A stretch of DNA of 8,030 nucleotides. It comes from Gammaproteobacteria bacterium. Its GTDB lineage: Bacteria > Pseudomonadota > Gammaproteobacteria > Pseudomonadales > Pseudomonadaceae. Location: positions 1 to 8,030 of the forward strand of contig JAAZJF010000130.1 of the NCBI GenBank assembly GCA_012800475.1, written 5' to 3'. The notes below the pieces were generated by a model. The model was given only the letters and a program-made list of their open reading frames with translations, was not told where the DNA came from and ran no database searches. How positions within the stretch are numbered: the first letter of the stretch is position 1; the number at the start of each line of letters is the position of its first letter. This document shows, in pieces, positions 1 to 6,221 of the stretch. The position numbers were made by a program, and so were the translations under genes.

Positions 1-73
1 TACAGCATCTGTGCGCTATCAGCTCAATAGTGTGAGCAACGCCTGTGCTGTCAGTTGTATCACTCAATATGAT

Positions 74-79
74 GAGAGG
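74..79 (+). promoter_or_regulatory. Shine-Dalgarno site that sets the rarD start
   Basis: GAGAGG lies 7 nt before the ATG at 87. It sits inside the longer reading frame that begins at 45, so it favours the shorter 298-aa protein over the 312-aa one. Confidence 0.6.
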
Positions 80-86
80 CACCCGT

Positions 87-983
87 ATGCAGTTGTCAGG
101 CCGCGGTGTGGCGATGTCGTTTTTCGCTTCATGCGTATTTACTATTGTTCCAGCTTATGTGCTGTTATTAGCGCCATTGGATGGTGTGCAAGTGTTTGCC
201 CAGCGCATCTTATGGTCATTACCTGCCGTTTTTATTTTATTGATGGCCGTGGGGCGCTGGCCGGCACTTAAACAGAGTTTGACGCGCTTAAGGCATGAGC
301 CGATATTGGTCTTGGCTTTAGTGGTCACTGCACTGCTTATGGCTGTGCAGTGGTTTATGTTTGTGTGGGCACCTTTAACCGGGCATATGCTGGATTTAAC
401 CTTAGGCTACTTCTTGATGCCGCTGGTCTTAGTGCTGGCCGGGCGGGTGTTTTATAACGAGCACTTGCGCACCTTGCAGCGCATTGCTGTGCTATTGGCC
501 ACGATGGGTATGGTGTATGAGTTATGGCGTGTGGGCGGCTTATCTTGGGTGACGGTGATCTGTGCTGTGGGTTATCCGCCTTATTTTATGCTGCGCCGCT
601 GGATGGGTTTTGATGCTTTTACCGGTTTCTTCTTAGAAATGCTGGTGATGTCGCCTGTGGCAATTTATTTAATTATCAGTTTTTCACCGCCAGGTGTCTT
701 TAGTGAGTCAGCGCACTTGTGGTATTTGCTACCGGGATTGGGCGTGCTCAGTACCTTAGCTTTTGCTGCGATGTTGGGGGCCAGTCACCTCTTGCCCTTG
801 GGTCTGCTGGGGATTTTAAGCTACGTTGAACCAGTTTTATTGTTCCTGTTTAGTGTGCTATGGATCGGTGAAGCGGTGGAGTCAGGGCAGTGGATCACCT
901 ATGTTCCGATCTGGCTGGCGGTTACTTTAGTGATATTTGATAGCTTACGTGTGTTGCTCAAGCAATCTAGAGGCTTAAACTGA
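87..983 (+). CDS. rarD: RarD-like EamA-family permease
   Basis: Inner-membrane transporter-like protein of 298 aa, close to the roughly 296 aa of E. coli RarD. About ten hydrophobic segments are visible, near residues 8-29, 37-56, 72-94, 103-122, 131-148, 151-169, 179-198, 211-231, 235-261 and 268-287. RarD-type landmarks are an early IVPAY, then LGYFLMPLVLVLAGRVFYNE (about 106-125) and LGILSYVEPVLLFLFSVLWI (about 241-260) followed by GE. I chose the ATG at 87 because GAGAGG lies 7 nt upstream and it gives the family length. A GTG at 45 and ATGs at 69 and 72 are in frame but lack such a site. The family was named for chloramphenicol sensitivity in E. coli; the substrate is unknown. The helicase gene starts 78 nt downstream, and no link in function is evident. 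Family assignment is firm; orthology to rarD is probable. Confidence 0.85.
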   Translation: MQLSGRGVAMSFFASCVFTIVPAYVLLLAPLDGVQVFAQRILWSLPAVFILLMAVGRWPALKQSLTRLRHEPILVLALVVTALLMAVQWFMFVWAPLTGHMLDLTLGYFLMPLVLVLAGRVFYNEHLRTLQRIAVLLATMGMVYELWRVGGLSWVTVICAVGYPPYFMLRRWMGFDAFTGFFLEMLVMSPVAIYLIISFSPPGVFSESAHLWYLLPGLGVLSTLAFAAMLGASHLLPLGLLGILSYVEPVLLFLFSVLWIGEAVESGQWITYVPIWLAVTLVIFDSLRVLLKQSRGLN

Positions 984-1006
984 AGTACAATGCACAATTA
1001 TTGGCC

Positions 1007-1037
1007 TTGAGCGTGTGCAAGGGGCGTTATTTATTAT
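1007..1037 (+). promoter_or_regulatory. Possible sigma-70 promoter before the helicase gene
   Basis: TTGAGC at 1007-1012 resembles a -35 box (4 of 6) and TATTAT at 1032-1037 a -10 box (5 of 6). The spacer is 19 nt, longer than the ideal 17. Transcription would begin near 1044, giving a leader of about 18 nt that just contains the ribosome binding site. It could serve the helicase alone or the whole helicase-pgl-edd-eda-thioesterase run. This is a pattern match by eye and is weak. Confidence 0.28.
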
Positions 1038-1050
1038 GATCAATGATCTT

Positions 1051-1055
1051 TGAGG
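1051..1055 (+). promoter_or_regulatory. Shine-Dalgarno site for the helicase GTG start
   Basis: TGAGG lies 6 nt before a GTG at 1062. A TTG at 1050 is in frame but overlaps this site. The GTG also gives the N-terminus MFSEL expected for this helicase group. Confidence 0.6.
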
Positions 1056-1061
1056 TATACC

Positions 1062-2378
1062 GTGTTTTCTGAACTTGCCCTGCATGAACGAGTATTAAAA
1101 GCGCTGGCTGAATTGAACTTCACTGAGCCGACGCCTGTTCAAACGGCGGCTATTCCGGCTGCGCTTGAAGGTCGTGACTTACGTGTGATTGCCCGTACCG
1201 GTAGCGGTAAAACAGCGGCCTTTGTGTTGCCGCTACTCAACCGTTTTATTGCCGGCGCCAAGCCGCGCGTGGCGATTCGCTCGTTAATCTTGCTGCCCAC
1301 TCGTGAGTTGGCGCGCCAAACCTTAGCTGAAGTTGAGCGTTTCTCGCAGTTCACCTTTATTAAATCCGGGGTGATTACCGGTGGTGAGGACTTTAAAGAA
1401 CAGGGCGCTTTACTGCGCAAAGACCCTGATATTTTAATTGCCACGCCTGGGCGTTTAATTGAACACCTCAATGCCGGTCACTTAAAGCTGGATCAAGTTG
1501 AAGTGCTGGTACTGGATGAAGCCGACCGTATGTTGGATATGGGCTTTGCCGAAGATATGCAGCGCTTGGTGGATGAGTGTGCTAATCGTCAGCAAACCTT
1601 GCTGTTCTCAGCAACTACGGGCGGTAATGCGTTACGTGAAATGGTCAACTCAGTGCTGAACGATCCATTGCACTTGATGGTCAACCAAGTTGCAGAAATG
1701 AATGAAAGCACTCGTCAGCAAATTATTACCGCCGATGATGTGCCGCATAAAGAGCGTTTAGTGCATTGGTTGCTGAGCAATGAGCCGTTTCGTAAAGCTA
1801 TTGTCTTTACCAATACCCGTGTGCAGGCTGACCGATTATATGGGCGTTTGATTGCTCAAGACATTGATGCCTATGTGTTGCACGGCGATAAAGATCAGAA
1901 AGATCGCAAACGTGCGCTGGAGCGTTTCAGTCAAGGTAAATCACGCGTACTCGTGGCCACTGATGTGGCGGCGCGCGGTCTGGATATTGATGGCCTTGAT
2001 GTGGTGATTAACTTTGATATGCCGCGTTCGGGTGATGAGTACTTGCACCGCATTGGTCGTACGGGTCGTGCCGGTGAAGAGGGTTTGGCCATCAGTTTGA
2101 TTTGTCACAATGATTGGAACTTGATGTCCAGCGTTGAGCGTTACCTCAAGCAGACCTTTGAGCGCCGTGTGATTAAAGAGCTTAAGGGCGCGTATCAAGG
2201 TCCGAAAAATGTTAAAGCCTCGGGTAAAGCCGCGGGTGTGAAAAAGAAAAAAGTTGCAAAAAAAGATGCAGCAAAAAAAGATATTAAAAAAACAGCGAAG
2301 CGTCCGGCCAATCGTCGTCAACCTGAAGGTACCTTTGTCGTCAGTGATGACGGTCATGCACCGCTGCGTAAAAAATAA
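1062..2378 (+). CDS. DEAD-box ATP-dependent RNA helicase (SrmB/RhlE-like)
   Basis: Cytoplasmic ATP-dependent RNA-unwinding enzyme of 438 aa, likely acting in ribosome assembly or RNA turnover. All core motifs are present: Q motif with F2 and Q27, motif I ARTGSGKT (44-51), Ia PTRELARQ (79-86), Ib TPGR (128-131), II DEAD (152-155), III SAT (183-185), IV around AIVFTNTR, V ATDVAARGLDI (about 300) and VI HRIGRTGRAG (about 328). The two RecA-like domains are therefore complete. From about residue 380 a basic, low-complexity tail rich in KK, AKK and RR follows, as expected for an RNA-binding extension. It is encoded by an A-rich tract with three runs of seven A. The start is GTG with TGAGG 6 nt upstream. 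The sequence resembles the pseudomonad helicases often labelled SrmB-like. I give no symbol because rhlE, rhlB and srmB cannot be separated safely by eye. pgl begins 35 nt downstream. Confidence 0.93.
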   Translation: MFSELALHERVLKALAELNFTEPTPVQTAAIPAALEGRDLRVIARTGSGKTAAFVLPLLNRFIAGAKPRVAIRSLILLPTRELARQTLAEVERFSQFTFIKSGVITGGEDFKEQGALLRKDPDILIATPGRLIEHLNAGHLKLDQVEVLVLDEADRMLDMGFAEDMQRLVDECANRQQTLLFSATTGGNALREMVNSVLNDPLHLMVNQVAEMNESTRQQIITADDVPHKERLVHWLLSNEPFRKAIVFTNTRVQADRLYGRLIAQDIDAYVLHGDKDQKDRKRALERFSQGKSRVLVATDVAARGLDIDGLDVVINFDMPRSGDEYLHRIGRTGRAGEEGLAISLICHNDWNLMSSVERYLKQTFERRVIKELKGAYQGPKNVKASGKAAGVKKKKVAKKDAAKKDIKKTAKRPANRRQPEGTFVVSDDGHAPLRKK

Positions 2379-2382
2379 CATG

Positions 2383-2399
2383 GCGCTGTGATCCAGCGC
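2383..2399 (+). other. Short hairpin between the helicase gene and pgl
   Basis: GCGCTG (2383-2388) and CAGCGC (2394-2399) form a perfect 6-bp stem around the loop TGATC. It begins 4 nt after the helicase stop codon and ends 4 nt before the pgl Shine-Dalgarno sequence. No U-run follows, only GTTTGG, so it is not a convincing terminator. It could slow ribosomes or nucleases between the two cistrons. Confidence 0.35.
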
Positions 2400-2403
2400 G
2401 TTT

Positions 2404-2408
2404 GGAGG
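2404..2408 (+). promoter_or_regulatory. Strong Shine-Dalgarno site for pgl
   Basis: GGAGG lies 5 nt before the ATG at 2414. It overlaps the alternative TTG at 2402, which is therefore excluded as the start. Confidence 0.7.
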
Positions 2409-2413
2409 TGTCA

Positions 2414-3097
2414 ATGTCACAGGCTCTTTTACATCAGTTTGCCAATCAGCAGGCATGTAACGAGGCGCTGGCACAGCAGTTGGCATCCTGCATTATGCAG
2501 GCGCAACAGACCGATCAGCAGATCCGCCTGTTGCTGCCAGGCGGTCAAACCCCAGCCGATCTATTTAAGCAGCTGCAACACTTAAATCTACCCTGGGACA
2601 ATATCAGCCTGAGCCCAACCGATGAGCGTTGGGTTGCGGGTGATAGCGCCTACAGTAATGCCCAAATGTTGCGCACCGCTTTGCCGCAAGCCACTGTGAT
2701 TGATCCGCGCTTAGCTGATACGGCGCAAGGCTCCTGTGACGCTTGGGCGCACGCTCTTCACAGTCAGCAGCCTTTTGCTGCGACCCTCTTAGGTATGGGC
2801 GATGACGGGCATATTGCCTCGCTGTTCCCAGGGATGCCAGATCTGATCCCCGCCTTGCAATTGCATCAAGCGCCAGCCGCGTTAGTGGGTTTAGCGCCGG
2901 ATGAACCTAAAGTGCGCTTATCGCTGAATATGGCCATGCTATGCGCTACCGGTTGGCTGGCGGTGTTGGTGTTTGGTCAAAGTAAGCGTGCGATGTTGGA
3001 TCGGGTATTGGCCAATGATCCAACCACGCAAGCATTACCCATTTATCATTTGCTCTGGAATGCACCTTTACCTGTGCATGTGTATTGGGCACCTTAG
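2414..3097 (+). CDS. pgl: 6-phosphogluconolactonase
   Basis: Hydrolyses 6-phospho-D-glucono-1,5-lactone to 6-phosphogluconate in the cytoplasm, feeding Edd next door. The protein is 227 aa, near the usual length of the compact bacterial (DevB-type) enzymes. Family motifs are in order: LLLPGGQTP (39-47), the phosphate-binding segment near the N-terminus; SPTDERWV (67-74); and LLGMGDDGHIASLFPG (about 125-140), which carries the catalytic-region DGH and the SLFPG signature. The gene lies between the helicase (35 nt upstream) and edd (53 nt downstream). In many Pseudomonas genomes pgl sits between zwf and eda; here zwf is not adjacent. The next step of the pathway is encoded directly downstream, which supports the assignment independently of the motifs. 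Confidence 0.95.
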   Translation: MSQALLHQFANQQACNEALAQQLASCIMQAQQTDQQIRLLLPGGQTPADLFKQLQHLNLPWDNISLSPTDERWVAGDSAYSNAQMLRTALPQATVIDPRLADTAQGSCDAWAHALHSQQPFAATLLGMGDDGHIASLFPGMPDLIPALQLHQAPAALVGLAPDEPKVRLSLNMAMLCATGWLAVLVFGQSKRAMLDRVLANDPTTQALPIYHLLWNAPLPVHVYWAP

Positions 3098-3098
3098 A

Positions 3099-3113
3099 GC
3101 AGTTGATCACTGC
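3099..3113 (+). other. Short hairpin between pgl and edd
   Basis: GCAGT (3099-3103) and ACTGC (3109-3113) pair perfectly around the loop TGATC, starting 1 nt after the pgl stop codon. No U-run follows. The loop sequence equals that of the hairpin in front of pgl. With only a 5-bp stem it may be chance. Confidence 0.25.
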
Positions 3114-3139
3114 GTGCATCGGTGTGCGCGACGAGAGTC

Positions 3140-3145
3140 AAGGAG
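3140..3145 (+). promoter_or_regulatory. Shine-Dalgarno site that sets the edd start
   Basis: AAGGAG lies 5 nt before the ATG at 3151. The open frame extends upstream to 3085, inside the end of pgl, but that extension has no comparable site and no family similarity. Confidence 0.7.
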
Positions 3146-3150
3146 TCAGC

Positions 3151-4962
3151 ATGTTACATGACGTTGTTGCACGAATTACCCAGCAGATTGAAGAGCGCTC
3201 CAAGCTGCGGCGCAGTGCGTATTTAGAGCGCGTTTTGCAAGCCGTAGACCAAGGTGTGAACACGGCCCATGGTTGTTCCAATCTAGCCCATGTGATGGCT
3301 TCCCAGCCGGATGAGCAGCGGCTGATTATGCGCCAAGGTGGGGCATCGCACATGGCGATTATCTCCAGTTACAACGATATGTTGTCTGCCCATGCGCCGC
3401 TGAAAGACTACCCCGACCAATTGAAAAGCGCGCTATACCGCTATGGTGCCAGTGCGCAGTTTGCTGCGGGTGTGCCGGCCATGTGCGATGGCGTGACTCA
3501 AGGCACACCGGGTATGCAGTTATCGCTGTTTTCACGAGACTTGATTGCGCAAGCCACGGCGATCGGTTTGAGCCATGGCGTCTTTGATGGTGCGCTGTAT
3601 TTAGGTGTGTGCGATAAAATTGTGCCGGGCTTATTAATTGGTGCGCTTAATTTTGGTCACTTGCCTGCCGTTTTTGTACCGGCGGGGCCGATGAGTTCAG
3701 GCTTATCCAACCCTGAAAAAGCTGCAGTGCGTGAGCGTTATGCTGCAGGCTTAGCCTCGCGCGATGAACTGCTCGCCGCAGAGATGGCCGCTTACCATGA
3801 GCCAGGTACCTGTACTTTTTACGGTACGGCCAATAGCAATCAAATGCTGATGGAGGCGATGGGCTTGCATGTGCCGGGCAGTGCGTTTGCTTCACCGGTG
3901 TCTGAGTTGCGTCACGCTATAACCGATGAGGCGGCGCGTTTACTGGTTGATAACAGCCGGCATGGTAGCCGTTTCTTGCCGTTAGCATTGCAAGTGGACG
4001 CTAAAGCCTTGGTCAATGGTGCTGTAGCGTTGCTGGCCAGTGGCGGCTCAACCAACCACAGCTTGCATCTGCCGGCCATTGCTCGAGCGGCAGGTTATGA
4101 GTTGCTGTGGGAGGATCTGGCAGGCTTGTCACAGGTGGTGCCGTTGCTTGCGCATGTGTATCCCAATGGTGTGGCCGATGTGAATCAGTTTCATGCAGCA
4201 GGTGGCGTGGCGTGGTTGTTTAAACAGTTGCTCGATGCAGGTTTGATGCATAAGGATGTCAGTACTGTTGCAGGCCAAGGTTTACACGCCTATACACGCG
4301 AACCCTATTTGCATGAGCAGCAACTGCGCTGGCGTGATGTGCCCAGTGCGACGCAAAACAGCAGCATTTTGCGCGAGATATCTGACCCCTTTGCCACCCA
4401 CAGTGGTTTACATGTATTAGCCGGTAACTTGGGCCGTGCTATTGTAAAAACTTCAGCAGTACATGAGGCTTTTTGGTCTATCAAAGCGCCAGCCCGAGTG
4501 TTTGATACGGAGGCGCAGGTGCTCGCAGCCTACGATGCCGGTACCCTGGTGGGTGACTTGGTGTTGGTGTTGCGCTTTCAAGGCCCAGCAGCCAATGGCA
4601 TGCCTGAGCTGCATAAACTCATGCCGCTGTTGGCCAATCTGCAAAGTAATGGACAAAAGGTTGCACTGGTGACCGATGGCCGCTTGTCAGGTGCATCGGG
4701 TAAGGTGTTGGCGGCGATTCATGTTACACCTGAAGCGTCTAAAGGAGGGGTGCTCAGTCGCTTGCAAGATGGCGATGTGATTGAAATTGATGCGCGACAG
4801 GATCTATTTCACTTACATCTGACGCAAGAACAACTGGCTTTACGCAGTAATGCCCATGCGCCACGCCATCATGCCCTAGGGTATGGCTTAGAGTTATTTG
4901 CTGCACAGCGTCGCTGGGTTGGACCTGCCGACCAGGGTGCCAGCTTTTTAATAGAGGACTGA
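3151..4962 (+). CDS. edd: Phosphogluconate dehydratase (Entner-Doudoroff)
   Basis: Dehydrates 6-phosphogluconate to 2-keto-3-deoxy-6-phosphogluconate (KDPG), the committing step of the Entner-Doudoroff pathway. The protein is 603 aa, the same length as E. coli Edd. It belongs to the IlvD/Edd family of iron-sulfur dehydratases. The three expected cluster-region cysteines are visible: C112 in AMCDGVTQG, C154 in GVCDKIVPG (family signature 1) and C221 in GTCTFYGTANSNQ. The second family signature, VTDGRLSGASG, is at 507-517. Edd-specific stretches such as SSYNDMLSAHAPL near the N-terminus and GPAANGMPELHKLMP favour Edd over dihydroxy-acid dehydratase IlvD, as does the position between pgl and eda. 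eda starts 3 nt after the stop, so translational coupling is likely. No truncation or frameshift is seen. Confidence 0.97.
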   Translation: MLHDVVARITQQIEERSKLRRSAYLERVLQAVDQGVNTAHGCSNLAHVMASQPDEQRLIMRQGGASHMAIISSYNDMLSAHAPLKDYPDQLKSALYRYGASAQFAAGVPAMCDGVTQGTPGMQLSLFSRDLIAQATAIGLSHGVFDGALYLGVCDKIVPGLLIGALNFGHLPAVFVPAGPMSSGLSNPEKAAVRERYAAGLASRDELLAAEMAAYHEPGTCTFYGTANSNQMLMEAMGLHVPGSAFASPVSELRHAITDEAARLLVDNSRHGSRFLPLALQVDAKALVNGAVALLASGGSTNHSLHLPAIARAAGYELLWEDLAGLSQVVPLLAHVYPNGVADVNQFHAAGGVAWLFKQLLDAGLMHKDVSTVAGQGLHAYTREPYLHEQQLRWRDVPSATQNSSILREISDPFATHSGLHVLAGNLGRAIVKTSAVHEAFWSIKAPARVFDTEAQVLAAYDAGTLVGDLVLVLRFQGPAANGMPELHKLMPLLANLQSNGQKVALVTDGRLSGASGKVLAAIHVTPEASKGGVLSRLQDGDVIEIDARQDLFHLHLTQEQLALRSNAHAPRHHALGYGLELFAAQRRWVGPADQGASFLIED

Positions 4963-4965
4963 ATC

Positions 4966-5613
4966 ATGCTAACAATGGAAAAAATCTTACGCCGCGCCTA
5001 TCCCGTGCTTCCAGTGCTGGTGATTGATGATGTCGAGCGTGCGGTCGGGCTGGCGCAGGCCTTGTGTGCAGGTGGTTTAAATGTGGTTGAAGTGACCTTG
5101 CGTACTCCGCAAGCACTTGAGGCCTTGCAGGTGATTCGCAAAGAAGTGCCCGATTTAATTGTGGGTGCAGGTACCGTGATTCACACTGAACAGTTTGCCC
5201 AAGCCATCGAGGCTGGCGCGCAGTTTGCTGTGAGTCCAGGTTTTACTGAGCGTTTGGCACAAGCAGCGAAAGAGACGGATCTGCCTTACTTGCCCGGCGT
5301 GATGACACCCTCGGAAGTTTTATCGGCGGTTGAGTACGGTTATCGCTCATTAAAACTATTTCCTGCTAATGGTGAGGAGAGCGTGCGTATGCTCAATAGC
5401 TTCAAGGGCCCCTTTACCGGTATCAGTTTTTGCCCCACGGGCGGTGTGACGCGCGATAATTTACTCAGCTATTTAAGCTTGCCCAATGTGGCCTGTTGTG
5501 GCGGCACTTGGATCGCTCCAGCAAGCTTAGTGCAGGCACAAGCTTGGGATCAAATTACGCAGCTGGCACGTGAAGCTTGCGCTATGGCGAGGCATTTGGA
5601 GTCGTTAACATGA
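4966..5613 (+). CDS. eda: KDPG aldolase (2-dehydro-3-deoxy-phosphogluconate aldolase)
   Basis: Class I aldolase that cleaves KDPG to pyruvate and glyceraldehyde-3-phosphate. The protein is 215 aa against 213 in E. coli Eda. Catalytic residues align with E45, R49 and K133 of E. coli at a constant offset of 3: E42 and R46 in VVEVTLRT, and the Schiff-base lysine K130 in SLKLFPA. PTGGV near residue 160 is the usual phosphate-binding turn. The fold is a single (beta/alpha)8 barrel with no signal peptide. The ATG at 4966 has AGAGGA 7 nt upstream, inside the last codons of edd; a second ATG at 4975 is too far from it. The stop TGA overlaps the start of the next gene as ATGA, so eda and the thioesterase are probably co-translated. 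Confidence 0.97.
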   Translation: MLTMEKILRRAYPVLPVLVIDDVERAVGLAQALCAGGLNVVEVTLRTPQALEALQVIRKEVPDLIVGAGTVIHTEQFAQAIEAGAQFAVSPGFTERLAQAAKETDLPYLPGVMTPSEVLSAVEYGYRSLKLFPANGEESVRMLNSFKGPFTGISFCPTGGVTRDNLLSYLSLPNVACCGGTWIAPASLVQAQAWDQITQLAREACAMARHLESLT

Positions 5614-6044
5614 GTTGGGATTATCCTGCACCTTTTGTGCTGCCATTGTGTGCCACGGCTGCGGATATTGATGAGTTGGATCATGTTAATAACGCTGTGT
5701 ATGTACAGTGGATGGAAGAGTGCGCGTGGCAGCATTCTCGGCATTTGGGTCTAGGTGTGGCTGAGTATCAAGCTTTGGATCGCGGTATGGCGATACTGCG
5801 TCATGAGATTGATTATTTGGCCAGCGCTTATATGGGCGAAGCTTTAGAAATGGCGACCTGGGTCGCCCATTCTGACCAGCGTTTGAAAATGGATCGTTAT
5901 TTTCAGCTCAAGCGTGTGTCGGATAATCTGACTTTGTTACGTGCAAAAACCACCTTTGTGTGCATTGAGTTGTCCAGTGGTCGACCCAAGCGTATGCCGC
6001 CTGAGTTTATTCAAGGCTATGGCGCAGTGATGTTGCCTGAATAG
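5610..6044 (+). CDS. Hotdog-fold acyl-CoA thioesterase (4HBT family)
   Basis: Small cytoplasmic protein of 144 aa, typical for single-domain hotdog thioesterases that hydrolyse acyl-CoA or acyl-carrier-protein thioesters. The family motif DIDELDHVNNAVYVQWMEE lies at 19-37. D19 sits where 4-hydroxybenzoyl-CoA thioesterase has its catalytic aspartate, six residues before the conserved histidine (H25), and HVNN-x2-Y is as in FadM/YbgC-like enzymes. The start ATG at 5610 overlaps the eda stop, with GGAG at 5598-5601, 8 nt upstream. An in-frame TTG at 5577 lies inside eda and has no good site. The substrate cannot be read from the sequence. Its place behind eda may only reflect shared transcription. 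The family call is strong; the exact subfamily is open. Confidence 0.88.
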   Translation: MSWDYPAPFVLPLCATAADIDELDHVNNAVYVQWMEECAWQHSRHLGLGVAEYQALDRGMAILRHEIDYLASAYMGEALEMATWVAHSDQRLKMDRYFQLKRVSDNLTLLRAKTTFVCIELSSGRPKRMPPEFIQGYGAVMLPE

Positions 6045-6059
6045 AACTTATATTATCTG

Positions 6060-6094
6060 ACAATCAGCGCACTTGACGCTGTTAGAGTGATTGT
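6060..6094 (+). terminator. Possible weak terminator hairpin after the thioesterase gene
   Basis: ACAATCA (6060-6066) is the exact reverse complement of TGATTGT (6088-6094), with an inner CAGCG (6065-6069) / CGCTG (6077-6081) pair that partly competes with it. The structure starts 15 nt after the thioesterase stop and is followed by a short T-rich TTGGTGG rather than a true U-run. It may end the operon or leave read-through into dusC. Confidence 0.3.
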
Positions 6095-6139
6095 TTGGTG
6101 GTGTATTGTTTTGCATGGCTTATTATTAGTGAGCGTCTA

Positions 6140-6165
6140 TATCGGCGGCGACACTGAATCCGATA
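6140..6165. promoter_or_regulatory. Inverted repeat upstream of dusC
   Basis: TATCGG (6140-6145) and CCGATA (6160-6165) are perfect inverted half-sites 14 nt apart. They lie 57 nt before the dusC start, a position compatible with an operator or a leader hairpin. I recognise no regulator for it and see no clear promoter boxes around it, so it is only a candidate. Confidence 0.22.
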
Positions 6166-6221
6166 AGACATTATTTTACCTGTGCTGATTCCAGTGCGGG
6201 TCTATTTGTGAGTTTAATATA

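Noticed and set aside
22..37. Small hairpin GCTCA/TGAGC near the left edge
   Set aside because: The stem has only 5 bp and no U-run follows; the upstream gene is outside the window, so no role can be supported.
1941..2486. 181-aa open frame on the minus strand across the helicase 3' end and the start of pgl
   Set aside because: It lies opposite a strongly conserved helicase domain, has no recognisable domain and crosses two real genes, so it is a shadow of coding sequence.
3085..3150. Upstream extension of edd by 22 residues
   Set aside because: It overlaps pgl, lacks a Shine-Dalgarno site and has no family similarity; the ATG at 3151 gives the exact 603-aa family length.
984..3150. HexR operator (TTGT-N7/8-ACAA) in the intergenic gaps before the helicase, pgl and edd
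   Set aside because: No TTGT occurs in these gaps; ACAA appears only near 997 without a partner.
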